Shown here one piece after another: positions 34,936 through 43,889 of a stretch of 64,000 nucleotides of DNA. Both the position numbers and the translations under genes were made by a program. The stretch lies in contig NZ_JAPNLK010000037.1 of assembly GCF_026627505.1 (NCBI RefSeq), positions 17,453 to 81,452 of the forward strand, written 5' to 3'. How positions within the stretch are numbered: the first letter of the stretch is position 1; every line of letters starts with the position of its first letter. The DNA is from Streptomyces sp. H27-H5 (GTDB taxonomy: Bacteria; Actinomycetota; Actinomycetes; Streptomycetales; Streptomycetaceae). Below the pieces are notes generated by a model. It saw only the letters and a list, made by a program, of their open reading frames with translations. It was not told the DNA's origin and did not search any database.

Positions 34936-34956
34936 GGTATACACGCGGTGTATACC
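34936..34956. promoter_or_regulatory. PadR operator
   Basis: Perfect palindrome GGTATACAC-GCG-GTGTATACC. A third half-site TATACAC lies at 34925-34931 and GTGCATA further on. Confidence 0.88.
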
Positions 34957-35031
34957 CCCGGTGCATAGCTCGCCGGACGGGTGTTTTGCCTGGTCAGGTT
35001 GTGTTTCGGTGCGGAGAGGTCCCGTCCGGTG

Positions 35032-35463
35032 TCAGGAGTCGGAGGAGGTGCGGGGGCGGCCGCGCTGCGGGATCGGCGCCGCGCCGCCCGGCAGCCGGCC
35101 GGAGTCGGCCAGGGCCCGTCGCAGGAGGAACTCGATCTGCGCGTTGGCGCTGCGCAGCTCCTCGCCGGCCCAGCGCGCGAGCGCGTCGTACACCTGCGGG
35201 TCCAGCCGCAGCAGGACCTGCTTGCGGGCCTGGCGCGCGGCCCGCGCCGTGCGCTCGGGACCCCGCGTCGACGGGGCGTCGGGCGCCCCGTCGGACCCGC
35301 CGGCGGAGCCCCCGGCCGCCGCCCCGCCGGACGGCGGGACGGGCTGCGGGGCGGCGCCGGACGGGGTGCCGGGCTGTGCGCCGGACCGGGTGCCGGGTCG
35401 GCGGCCGGGCTCCCCGCCGGGCCCGGTGCCGGGGTCGGGGTGCGTGCCGCGGACGGGGCTCAC
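35032..35463 (-). CDS. ribbon-helix-helix-like DNA-binding protein
   Basis: A 143-residue protein whose GTG (35463) overlaps the SPFH stop (GTGA). The N-terminal 75 residues are disordered Pro/Gly/Ser. The C-terminal part has the Arc/CopG-like segment KQVLLRLDPQVYDALARWAG and ELRSANAQIEFLLRRALADS: a beta-strand then two helices, as in ribbon-helix-helix repressors that bind DNA as dimers. Coupled translation with the SPFH protein suggests a shared function, but what it regulates is unknown. Confidence 0.8.
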   Translation of the reverse strand: MSPVRGTHPDPGTGPGGEPGRRPGTRSGAQPGTPSGAAPQPVPPSGGAAAGGSAGGSDGAPDAPSTRGPERTARAARQARKQVLLRLDPQVYDALARWAGEELRSANAQIEFLLRRALADSGRLPGGAAPIPQRGRPRTSSDS

Positions 35464-36416
35464 TGATAGAGGGTGCCCGTGTTGATGACGGGCTGCGCCG
35501 CGCGATCGCCGCACAGGACGACCATCAGGTTGGAGACCATGGAGGCCTTGCGTTCCGGGTCCAGGTCCACGATGTCCTCCTCGGCCAGGCGGGTCAGGGC
35601 GAGTTCCACCATGCCCACCGCGCCCTCGACGATCTGCTTGCGGGCCGCCACGACGGCGCCCGCCTGCTGGCGCTGGAGCATCGCGGAGGCGATCTCCGGA
35701 GCGTACGCGAGATGCGTGAACCGGGACTCGATGATGTGCACGCCCGCCGCCTCGACCCGGGTCGCCAGCTCCACCGCGAGTTCCTCGGTGATCTCCTCGG
35801 CGTTGCCGCGCAGCGACAGCCCGCCCTCGTCGTGCGAGTCGTAGGGGTACTCGATCGCGATGTGCCGGACCGCGGCCTCGGTCTGCGTCTCCACGAACTC
35901 CGTGAAGTCCTCGACCTCGAAGACCGCGCGCGCGGTGTCCTCCACCCGCCACACCACGACCGCCGCCAGCTCGATCGGGTTGCCGTACGCGTCGTTGACC
36001 TTCAGGACGGCCGTCTCGTGGTTGCGGACCCGGGTGGAGATCTTCCTGCGGGAGGTCAGCGGGTTGACCCAGCGCAGCCCGTCGGTCCGGAGGGTCCCCC
36101 GGTAGCGGCCGAAGAGCTGGACCACCCGGGCCTCGCCCGGGGCCACCGTGTTCAGCCCGCACATGGCGAAGATCGAGGCGGGGATCAGCAGCACGCCGAG
36201 CGTGATCAGGACGGCCTTGGCCGCCGTCGCGGTGACGATCGCGCCGCCCACGATGAGGCCTGCCCCGACGAGCAACCCGGCCAGTCCGAGCAGCAGGGCC
36301 GCTCCGCCGCCGACGCTGCGCGCCGCGAACTCCCTTGCGGGGCCTGCGGATGCGGTCGTCGAACGGGTGGTGTCGGTGGTGTTCCCGGTGTCGGGAGACG
36401 CCGCAGTGCTGCTCAT
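35460..36416 (-). CDS. SPFH/Band 7 membrane scaffold protein
   Basis: A 318-residue protein. ATG 36416 has GGGGG upstream; the open frame before it is intergenic. After a disordered N-terminus (1-30) come two adjacent membrane segments (AALLLGLAGLLVGAGLIVGG and VLITLGVLLIPASIFAMCG), then a Band 7 domain (VAPGEARVVQLFGRYRGTLR to about residue 270). Flotillin-like proteins of this kind organise membrane microdomains and can protect against membrane stress. Confidence 0.9.
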   Translation of the reverse strand: MSSTAASPDTGNTTDTTRSTTASAGPAREFAARSVGGGAALLLGLAGLLVGAGLIVGGAIVTATAAKAVLITLGVLLIPASIFAMCGLNTVAPGEARVVQLFGRYRGTLRTDGLRWVNPLTSRRKISTRVRNHETAVLKVNDAYGNPIELAAVVVWRVEDTARAVFEVEDFTEFVETQTEAAVRHIAIEYPYDSHDEGGLSLRGNAEEITEELAVELATRVEAAGVHIIESRFTHLAYAPEIASAMLQRQQAGAVVAARKQIVEGAVGMVELALTRLAEEDIVDLDPERKASMVSNLMVVLCGDRAAQPVINTGTLYQ

Positions 36417-36471
36417 GTAATGCCCCCGTTTGCCATGCCGTGTCCGGACCTGTTCGACCGGAACGCCTAGC

Positions 36472-36487
36472 AAAGTGATAACACTTT
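36472..36487. promoter_or_regulatory. palindromic site upstream of the SPFH gene
   Basis: AAAGTG-ATAA-CACTTT, 56 bp before the SPFH start, in AT-rich sequence. It is a candidate operator. Confidence 0.5.
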
Positions 36488-36659
36488 TTGCGTACACCAC
36501 AACCCTTGCGGTCTTATGTGCGTCGGTTCCATTGGCGTGGGTGCTGATTGTCACGTCCGAATTGACCGGTATTGATCAGGGTTAGTCGACCTTTGTCACA
36601 GCCTGCGGTGTTAGTTTTCTGAGCTGACGTCGGGGGGGTAATCGAGCGGAGCGGGAGCG

Positions 36660-38957
36660 ATGGGCCGAGCAGAAGCGCGACGGGCGCAGCAGCAGCGCGG
36701 AGCGCGGAAAGCACCGAGCGGGCGCTCCAACGGGCGCGCGGGCAAGTCGGGCGGTAAGCCGGCGGGCAAGCCCTCCGGCATACGGCGCTTCTTCACCTGG
36801 AAGAAGATCCTCGGGTTCTTCTTCGGGCTGATCCTGCTCATGATGGGCGGCCTGGTCGTCCTCTACTTCATGGTGGAACCGCCGGACAAGGCCAACGAGC
36901 AGGCCGAACTCCAGAGCAACACCTACGAGTACTCCGACGGCTCGATCATGACCCGCACGGGCAAGACGAACCGCGAGATCGTCGGGATCGACAAGATCCC
37001 GGAGCAGGTGCGCACCGCCTTCATCGCCATCGAGAACAAGTCCTTCTACGAGGACCAGGGCGTCGACGTGATGGGTGTCGCCCGAGGCCTGTTCAACACG
37101 GTCACCGGCAAGGGCAAGGCCGGCGGTTCGACGATCACCCAGCAGTACGTCAAGAACTACTACCTCACCCAGGACCAGTCGGCGACGCGCAAGGCCCGAG
37201 AGCTGATCATCGCTCTGAAGGTCGACCAGCGCATGAAGAAGGACGAGATCCTCGCCGGCTACCTGAACACCAACTTCTACGGCCGCAACGCCTACGGCAT
37301 CCAGGCCGCGGCACAGGCCTACTACGGCGTCGACACCGAGAAGCTGACGCTGGAGCAGGGCGCCTACCTCGCCGCCGTCATCCAGGCCCCCAGCCAGTAC
37401 GACTGGGCGACCGCCGGACCCAACGGCAAGCGGCTGGTCATGATCCGCTTCAACGCCGTCCTCGACAACATGGTCGAGATGGGCAAGCTGGACGCGGCCA
37501 AGCGCAAGACCATGAAGTTCCAGGAGCCCATCAAGCCCAAGCCCGCCCCGGGCATGGACGGCCAGAAGGGCTACTTCGTCGAGGCGGCCAAGAAGGAACT
37601 CGACCGCCAGGGCATCGACGAGGGGGCCATCGCGGCGGGCGGCTGGACGATCCGGCTGAACATCGACAAGAAGAAGCAGGCCGCGATGGAGAAGGCGGTC
37701 GCCGACGAGCTGGAGTCCAAGCTCGACCGCAAGGACACCAAGGGCCGCCCCCAGGACCAGAGCGTCCAGGCCGGCGCCACCTCGGTGGACGCCAAGACCG
37801 GCGCGATCGTGGCGATGTACGGCGGCACGGGCCTGTCCGAGAAGTACGAGAGCAACGCCCTGCGCACCGACTTCCAGCCCGGCTCCACCTTCAAGCCGAT
37901 CGTGCTCGCGACGGCCCTGGAGACCGGCGCGCGGACGCAGGAGGGCAAGGAGATCACTCCGAACGCCCTCTACGACGGAACCAGCAAGCGCCCCGTCGTC
38001 GGCAGCGACATCCCGTTCGCCCCGCAGAACCAGGACGATCGCAACTACGGCGACCCGCTGCTCACGGTCCAGAAGGCCACCAACGCCTCCGTCAACTCCG
38101 TCTACGCCCAGATGATCGTGGACACCAAGCCGGAGAAGGTGAAGAAGCAGGCGCTGGCCCTCGGCATGGTCGACCGCGACGGCTGGCCCGCCGACAAGCC
38201 CGCCATGTCGCTCGGCACCATGAGCGCCAACACCGTCGAGATGGCCGGCGTCTACGCCACCCTCGGCAACCACGGCAAGAAGATCACCCCGACCATCGTG
38301 AAGTCGGCCGAGCACAAGGACTCCGACTTCAAGCCGGCCGGCGCGGTCGGCAGCCAGGTCCTCACCCGCAAGACCGCCGACACCGTCACCAAGGTGCTCA
38401 CCGGCGTGGTCAACGACGGCTCCGGCGAAGTGGTCAAGAGCTCCGCCTACGAGGCCGCAGGCAAGACCGGCACCACCGAGTCCAACGTCGCCGCCTGGTT
38501 CACCGGGTACACCCCGGAGCTGGTCACGGTCGTCGCGATGTTCGGCGAGGAGCCCGGCAGCCACAAGCAGGTCACCCTGACCGGCACCGCCGGCAAGGGC
38601 CGCGCGGGCGGCTCCAGCTTCCCGGCCGAGATCTGGCGCGCCTACACGCTGGCCGCGCTCAAGGGGCAGAGCACCGAGGAGTTCAGCCTGCCGGACGCCG
38701 AGATGGGCACGGTGGAAGCACCGCCGCGCCCCAGCTCCCCGCCCATCACGCCGAGCCAGTCGTCCAGCTCCCCGAGCTCCACCCCCAGCAAGAGCTCCAC
38801 ACCGCCGAAGCCGTCGACGAGCTCGCACAAGCCGGATCCGACCAAGAGCACCACGAAGCCGTCGAACACTCCCGATCCGACGAAGTCGAACCCGACCAAG
38901 ACCCCGGACCCGACCAGGACCCCGCTCTTCCCCCCGGCTCCCGACCCGCAGGAGTAG
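36660..38957 (+). CDS. bifunctional class A penicillin-binding protein
   Basis: A 765-residue enzyme that polymerises and crosslinks peptidoglycan. One membrane helix (about residues 54-75) follows a basic cytoplasmic tail. The glycosyltransferase domain shows IENKSFYEDQGVD (catalytic Glu) and GGSTITQQYVKN. The transpeptidase domain has GSTFKPI (Ser409, Lys412), SVN (477-479) and KTGT (602-605). The C-terminal 80 residues are Ser/Pro/Thr/Lys repeats outside the membrane. ATG 36660 has a weak GGGAG site. It is divergent from the SPFH gene. Confidence 0.95.
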   Translation: MGRAEARRAQQQRGARKAPSGRSNGRAGKSGGKPAGKPSGIRRFFTWKKILGFFFGLILLMMGGLVVLYFMVEPPDKANEQAELQSNTYEYSDGSIMTRTGKTNREIVGIDKIPEQVRTAFIAIENKSFYEDQGVDVMGVARGLFNTVTGKGKAGGSTITQQYVKNYYLTQDQSATRKARELIIALKVDQRMKKDEILAGYLNTNFYGRNAYGIQAAAQAYYGVDTEKLTLEQGAYLAAVIQAPSQYDWATAGPNGKRLVMIRFNAVLDNMVEMGKLDAAKRKTMKFQEPIKPKPAPGMDGQKGYFVEAAKKELDRQGIDEGAIAAGGWTIRLNIDKKKQAAMEKAVADELESKLDRKDTKGRPQDQSVQAGATSVDAKTGAIVAMYGGTGLSEKYESNALRTDFQPGSTFKPIVLATALETGARTQEGKEITPNALYDGTSKRPVVGSDIPFAPQNQDDRNYGDPLLTVQKATNASVNSVYAQMIVDTKPEKVKKQALALGMVDRDGWPADKPAMSLGTMSANTVEMAGVYATLGNHGKKITPTIVKSAEHKDSDFKPAGAVGSQVLTRKTADTVTKVLTGVVNDGSGEVVKSSAYEAAGKTGTTESNVAAWFTGYTPELVTVVAMFGEEPGSHKQVTLTGTAGKGRAGGSSFPAEIWRAYTLAALKGQSTEEFSLPDAEMGTVEAPPRPSSPPITPSQSSSSPSSTPSKSSTPPKPSTSSHKPDPTKSTTKPSNTPDPTKSNPTKTPDPTRTPLFPPAPDPQE

Positions 38958-38973
38958 GGACCGGCAGCGCCCA

Positions 38974-39023
38974 CGACACAGGACCGCCCCGCGGCGAGCA
39001 CGCCGCGGGGCGGTCCTGTGTCG
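38974..39023. terminator. long bidirectional terminator
   Basis: A perfect 23-bp inverted repeat (38974-38996 with 39001-39023), loop AGCA, between the convergent penicillin-binding protein and catalase genes. Confidence 0.92.
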
Positions 39024-39042
39024 TACGGGTCGGGTGAGGGCC

Positions 39043-40509
39043 TCAGCCGCCCGCCTGGACCTTCGCCGCGATCCGGTCGCCCGTCGCCTTGTCGATGGTG
39101 CGCCAGTACTGCAGGGCGCGCTCCAGCACCGGCGGACTCACCCCATCCAGCAGGTGCCCGGCGACGTTGGAGACGAGGCGCTCGCGCGCCGCGTCGTCGA
39201 AGACCTCCCGGACCATCGTGCCCGGCTGGCCCCAGTCGTCGTCCTCGGAGCGCAGCGTGTACGCCTCGCGGACCATCTCGCCGGAGGTCGCCCAGCCCGC
39301 CGGCTCGCCGAAGCGGGCCGTGTCCGCGGCCGGGCCGCCGTAGGAGTTCGGGGCGTACGGGCGCGCCGCCGCCGACGCCTCGAAGCGCATCGCGCCGTCC
39401 TTGGCGTACGAGGAGACCAGCGACCGGGCCCGGTTCGGCGGGAGCTGCGTGTAGTTCGCCCCGATCCGGTAGCGGTGCGTGTCCGGGTACGAGAACAGCC
39501 GGCCGAGCAGCATCTTGTCGGGCGACGGGCCGATGCCCGGGACCAGGTTCGACGGCTCGAAGGCGGCCTGCTCGATGTGGATGAAGTAGTCGTCCGGGTT
39601 CTTGTCCAGCCTCATCCGGCCGACCTCGATCAGCGGGTAGTCGCCGTGCGGCCACACCTTGGTCAGGTCGAACGGGTTGAACCGGTAGCCCGGGGCGTCC
39701 TCGAAGGGCATGACCTGCACGTGCATCGTCCACGTCGGCGCGTTGCCGCCCGCGATCGCGTCGAAGAGGTCGCGTCGGTGGTAGTCGGAGTCCTCGCCCG
39801 CCAGCCGGTCCGCCTCCTCCTGCGTCAGGAACTCGTTGCCCTGGTCCGTCTTGAAGTGGTACTTCACCCAGAACTTCTCGCCGCCGGCGTTCACCCACAG
39901 GTAGGTGTGCGAGCTGAAGCCGTCCATCGTGCGGTAGTTCCTCGGAATGCCCCGGTCGCCCATCAGGATGGCCACCTGGTGCGCGGACTCCGGGGACAGG
40001 GTCCAGAAGTCCCACTGCATGTCGTGGTCGCGCAGCCCGTTGTCCGGGCGGCGCTTCTGCGAGCGGATGAAGTCCTGGAACTTGCTCGGGTCACGGACGA
40101 AGAACACCGGGGTGTTGTTGCCGACCATGTCGTAGTTGCCGTGCTCGGTGTAGAACTTCAGGGCGAAACCGCGCGGGTCCCGCCACGTGTCGGGGGAGCC
40201 CTGCTCACCCGCGACGGTCGAGAAGCGGGCCAGCATCTCGGTCCTGCGGCCCGGTTGGAAGACGTCGGCCTTGGTGAACTGGCTGACGTCGTTGGTCACC
40301 TGGAAGACGCCGTACGCGCCCGCGCCCTTGGCGTGCACCACCCGTTCGGGGACCCGTTCCCGATTGAACTGGGCCATCTTCTCGATCAGGTAGTGGTCCT
40401 GGAGCAGGATCGGGCCGTCCGGACTCACGGTGAGCGAGTGCTCGTCGCTCTCCACCGGAATCCCGACGTTGTTCGTCGTGTACGGAATCTTCTGCGCGTC
40501 CTGGGTCAC
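39043..40509 (-). CDS. katA: monofunctional heme catalase
   Basis: A 488-residue clade 3-type catalase that dismutates hydrogen peroxide. GTG 40509 has GGGAGGA upstream and gives the usual length; the ORF extension is non-coding. Heme and active-site residues are visible: His59 in VVHAKGAG, Asn132 in VGNNTPVFF and Tyr in RLFSYPDTHRYRIG. Streptomyces katA-type genes are usually controlled by CatR, but no catR gene lies beside this one. The name katA is by family. Confidence 0.93.
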   Translation of the reverse strand: MTQDAQKIPYTTNNVGIPVESDEHSLTVSPDGPILLQDHYLIEKMAQFNRERVPERVVHAKGAGAYGVFQVTNDVSQFTKADVFQPGRRTEMLARFSTVAGEQGSPDTWRDPRGFALKFYTEHGNYDMVGNNTPVFFVRDPSKFQDFIRSQKRRPDNGLRDHDMQWDFWTLSPESAHQVAILMGDRGIPRNYRTMDGFSSHTYLWVNAGGEKFWVKYHFKTDQGNEFLTQEEADRLAGEDSDYHRRDLFDAIAGGNAPTWTMHVQVMPFEDAPGYRFNPFDLTKVWPHGDYPLIEVGRMRLDKNPDDYFIHIEQAAFEPSNLVPGIGPSPDKMLLGRLFSYPDTHRYRIGANYTQLPPNRARSLVSSYAKDGAMRFEASAAARPYAPNSYGGPAADTARFGEPAGWATSGEMVREAYTLRSEDDDWGQPGTMVREVFDDAARERLVSNVAGHLLDGVSPPVLERALQYWRTIDKATGDRIAAKVQAGG

Positions 40510-40559
40510 GAGCGTCCTCCCGTAGGGGTCGGTTGGGTCGCACGCATTCGCCTGCCCAG

Positions 40560-42815
40560 TCAACGCCGATCATGCGCCCCCGGCAACGGGAGCTCGAACC
40601 ACACCACCTTTCCACTGCTCAGCCGCGTCGCACCCCAGCGGCGGGCCAGCCGGTTGACCAGGAACAGGCCCCGACCGCCCTCGTCGGTGTCCCGTGCCCG
40701 GCGCTGGCGCGGCAGCTGCGGGGAGTCGTCGCCGACCTCGCAGCGCAGCACGTCCGTACGCAGCAGGCGCAGGGTCACCGGCCGCTCGGCGTACCGCACG
40801 GCATTGGTGACCACCTCGCTGACCAGCAGCTCCAGCGAATCGCTCAGCTCCTCCAGACCCCACCGGGTCAGCGCCCGGCGGGCGAACCGACGGGCCCGGC
40901 CCGGCGCGGTCTCCTCCGGGTCCAGGAACCAGTACGCGACGTCACTGGGCGCGATCCCCTCGAAACGGGCCGCGAGCAGCGCGATGTCGTCGTCCCGGTC
41001 GCCCGGGCCGAGCATGTCCAGGACGTCGTCGCACAGGGCCTCCAGCGGCGGCGGGTGGTCCAGGCCCGTCAGCTGTGCGGTCGTCGCCAGCCGCTCGCGG
41101 AGCTGCTCGATGCCCGTCCACACGTCGCGCAGCCGGGACTCGACCAGCCCGTCGGTGTACAGCAGCAGGGTGGCCCCGGCCGGGGCGTCCAGCTCCACGG
41201 CCTCGAAGTCCACGCCACCCACGCCGATCGGGGCGCCCGGCGGCACCCGCAGCACCTCGGCGCGGCCGCCCAGGTGGAGCAGGACGGGCGGCGGATGGCC
41301 GGCGTTGGCGATGGTGATCCGGTGCGAGACGGGGTCGTAGACCGCGTACAGGCAGGTCGCCATCCGGTCCGAGCCGAGCCGCTGCGCCTGCTCGTCCAAG
41401 TGGTGCAGCACCTCGGCGGGCGGCAGGTCGAGCTGCGCCAGGGTCTGCGCCGTGGTGCGCAGCTGGCCCATGATCGCGGCGGAGGTCATGGAATGCCCCA
41501 TGACGTCGCCGACGACCAGCGCGACCCGGCTGCCGGGCAGCGGTATGGCGTCGTACCAGTCGCCGCCGACCCGGGCCGTCTCGGCGGCGGGCAGGTAGCG
41601 GGAGGCCAGCCGCACCCCGGTGGGCTGGGGGAGGCTGTCCGGGAGCATGGTGCGCTGGAGTTCGTCGGCGATGTACGCCTCACGGCCGTACAGCACCGCC
41701 TTGTCGATGCCGAGCGCGGTGTGGGTCGCCAACTGGGCGGCGACCAGCAGGTCGTTCGTCTCGAAGGCGGGCCGGTCGGGGGTGCGCAGGAACACCGCCG
41801 CGCCGATCACGCGCCGGCGGCCCCGCAACGGGGCCAGGATGGCCCGCTGACCGCGCGGGACGGGATGGTCGGCCCCGAGCAGCTCCGGGAGCGCGTCCTT
41901 GGCTCCTGCGGCCGACCCGAAGACGGGCCGTACGCCGCGCAGCACCTCGGCGAGCGCCCCGCCCGGCCGGATCTCGCACAATTCGGCCGCCGGCAGGTCG
42001 CCCTGCGGGCCGACGAGCGTCATCTGGCTGAAGTCGAGCTCGCCGGCGGCCCCCGCGGCCCCGGCGGGATCGCCCCCGGTCAGATCGTCGAGCGGCCGGA
42101 GCCGGTCGGTGCGTCGGAGCCTTAAGACGACCGGTCCGACGGGGCGCTCGTCGCCCACCGGCAGCGGGTCGCGCAGATAGACGAGGATCGCGTCCGAGAA
42201 CGTCGGCACGGTCGCCCGGCACAGGCCCAGCACGATCTCGTCGAGGTCGATGCCCCGCGCGATCCGGCGGGTGGCCGCGCCGACGAAGCGCAGCCGGTCG
42301 CCTTCCCTGCGGGCCGTGCCGGTTTCCGCGCCGGCGATCGGGCCGCCGCCGTGCCGGCCCGCGCCGCCGCCGACACCGTCGACCTGGAGGCCGTCGGCCG
42401 TTGGGCCGTCGAGTTCCGCGGTCGGGGCGGTGGGATCGGGGCGGCTGCCCGGCCGGGCGCCGTGCGTGGTCCGGTCCTCCCCGCCCCGGGGGCGGAGCGG
42501 TTCGGGTGCGCGGTCCTGCGCCGAGGCGCCGGCGGCCGCGTTGCGTGCGGCCTCGCCGTCCCGGGGCCGGGCGCCGCCCTGACCCGGCTCCCCGCCGGCC
42601 GGCACGTCCGCCGGGGAGGCGGCCGCGGTGCGCGGCCGCGGAAGTTCGGCGGCCGAGGCGGACGCGGGGGCACCGCGCTCCGCGCCCGGCCCCTGCGCAT
42701 GCGTGCGTACGGCCTCGGTGGCCGCGACGGCGGCCTTGCCGTGGCCGGCATCGTCCGTACCTCCGCCGGAGGCGACGGGCTGCGGGCCCTCCTGGGAGGT
42801 GGGGTACTCCGTCAC
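40560..42815 (-). CDS. SpoIIE-type PP2C phosphatase with GAF and anti-sigma kinase domains
   Basis: A 751-residue regulator: disordered Pro/Ala/Gly N-terminus (1-165), GAF-like sensor (about 170-370), SpoIIE-type PP2C phosphatase (about 385-600; GGDWYDAIPL, VGDVMGHS and the late DGLVESR and RDDDIALL) and an HATPase_c domain (about 625-745; VSEVVTNAVRYAE, DEGGRGLFLV). Such fusions dephosphorylate and rephosphorylate anti-anti-sigma factors in Streptomyces stress and development. The GTG start has a weak site. The 252-bp region upstream should hold its promoter. Confidence 0.92.
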   Translation of the reverse strand: MTEYPTSQEGPQPVASGGGTDDAGHGKAAVAATEAVRTHAQGPGAERGAPASASAAELPRPRTAAASPADVPAGGEPGQGGARPRDGEAARNAAAGASAQDRAPEPLRPRGGEDRTTHGARPGSRPDPTAPTAELDGPTADGLQVDGVGGGAGRHGGGPIAGAETGTARREGDRLRFVGAATRRIARGIDLDEIVLGLCRATVPTFSDAILVYLRDPLPVGDERPVGPVVLRLRRTDRLRPLDDLTGGDPAGAAGAAGELDFSQMTLVGPQGDLPAAELCEIRPGGALAEVLRGVRPVFGSAAGAKDALPELLGADHPVPRGQRAILAPLRGRRRVIGAAVFLRTPDRPAFETNDLLVAAQLATHTALGIDKAVLYGREAYIADELQRTMLPDSLPQPTGVRLASRYLPAAETARVGGDWYDAIPLPGSRVALVVGDVMGHSMTSAAIMGQLRTTAQTLAQLDLPPAEVLHHLDEQAQRLGSDRMATCLYAVYDPVSHRITIANAGHPPPVLLHLGGRAEVLRVPPGAPIGVGGVDFEAVELDAPAGATLLLYTDGLVESRLRDVWTGIEQLRERLATTAQLTGLDHPPPLEALCDDVLDMLGPGDRDDDIALLAARFEGIAPSDVAYWFLDPEETAPGRARRFARRALTRWGLEELSDSLELLVSEVVTNAVRYAERPVTLRLLRTDVLRCEVGDDSPQLPRQRRARDTDEGGRGLFLVNRLARRWGATRLSSGKVVWFELPLPGAHDRR

Positions 42816-43067
42816 GCGTGGAATTCCGTCCGTTTGCGCTCGATGTGCGCTGCACTCAATCGGTCAGTCGCGGTATACCCGCTCAGCGGCAGGGGCACCA
42901 CCGCCCCGCGGTTCCGCGTCCCGCTCGTTACCTCTCGCCCAGCGTTGATCTCCGGTCAAGTCCCGTGTACGGCACGTCAATTACGGATGTACAGCCTGGC
43001 GGCAACGCCGCAGACGGCCCGGCGGAGGACGATCCTACGGTTGAACCCCGGGGGCGCATCAAGGGTC

Positions 43068-43787
43068 TCATGAGGTCATATGCGCCGGGGTGCGGTCCCA
43101 GTCCTCGGGCAGAACCGGCACTCTCCAGCCCGGATCCGGCCTCCACTTCTCCCATCCGGAGGAGAACGGCGCCCCCCATTCCTTGATGACCTCCACGGCC
43201 GCCAGGCCCGCCGCCTCCACCTCGCGCGCCCGCTCGGGAGGCATCAGGCCGATCCGCCGCGCCTGCGCGAACTCGTCCTCGTCCAGCCACTTCCAGCTGC
43301 GGTCCGGGGCCACGGCGATGTCCAGGAAGTGGTCCACGGAGTCCACCCCGCCGGCCCAGCGGGTCCGCGGTTCCTCCAGGTTCACGTACCAGTTCTTGAA
43401 GCGCCAGCCCCGCTCCCAGAACAGCCACACCGACCACGGGTCCCCGGGGCGGGCCAACTTCAGCACCCCGGTGCCGAACCAGTGCGACCGGGCGGTGGTG
43501 CGCGGCGCGGTGTACCGGGTGGCGAGGGGCTCCTCGTGGACCGAGGTGCCGTCGGCCAGCACCGGCTTGACGCACTCGGTGCCGGGGGCCATCCACACGG
43601 CCAGCAACTCGTCGGTGTCCCGCACCACCGTCACGGGTCGACAGATGTGGACCCGGCCCGCCGGGCCCGGGGCGTGGTCGCGGTAGCGCCACAGGATCTG
43701 CTCGCCGGGCGCCCAGTGCGAGCCCCGGGCCCCGTCGTGCGTCCCGGTGCGCGCCACGCCGCCCCCGCGGCCTCCGATACCTGTCAT
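43068..43787 (-). CDS. DUF402 family protein
   Basis: A 239-residue protein with a DUF402 beta-barrel (about residues 100-210): FWERGWRFKNWYVNLEEP, DHFLDIAVAPDRSWKWLDED, in which the Trp-rich strand and Asp residues match the family. Some DUF402 proteins are nucleoside diphosphatases or FomD-like hydrolases; the activity of this one is unknown. It is a single gene between the phosphatase and fumC, all on the minus strand. Confidence 0.85.
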   Translation of the reverse strand: MTGIGGRGGGVARTGTHDGARGSHWAPGEQILWRYRDHAPGPAGRVHICRPVTVVRDTDELLAVWMAPGTECVKPVLADGTSVHEEPLATRYTAPRTTARSHWFGTGVLKLARPGDPWSVWLFWERGWRFKNWYVNLEEPRTRWAGGVDSVDHFLDIAVAPDRSWKWLDEDEFAQARRIGLMPPERAREVEAAGLAAVEVIKEWGAPFSSGWEKWRPDPGWRVPVLPEDWDRTPAHMTS

Positions 43788-43889
43788 GCGCAGATCTTAG
43801 GGCTGAGGTCCGTACACATGACGCGACGCAGGTCACGGAGGTGGCCGGGGACGGGAAACGACCGAATCCGGCCCCCGGCGGGGGCGATT

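Noticed and set aside
35032..36162. A 376-residue protein ending in the ribbon-helix-helix domain
   Set aside because: The upstream part lies antisense or out of frame with the SPFH gene. The GTG at 35463 overlapping the SPFH stop is the natural start.
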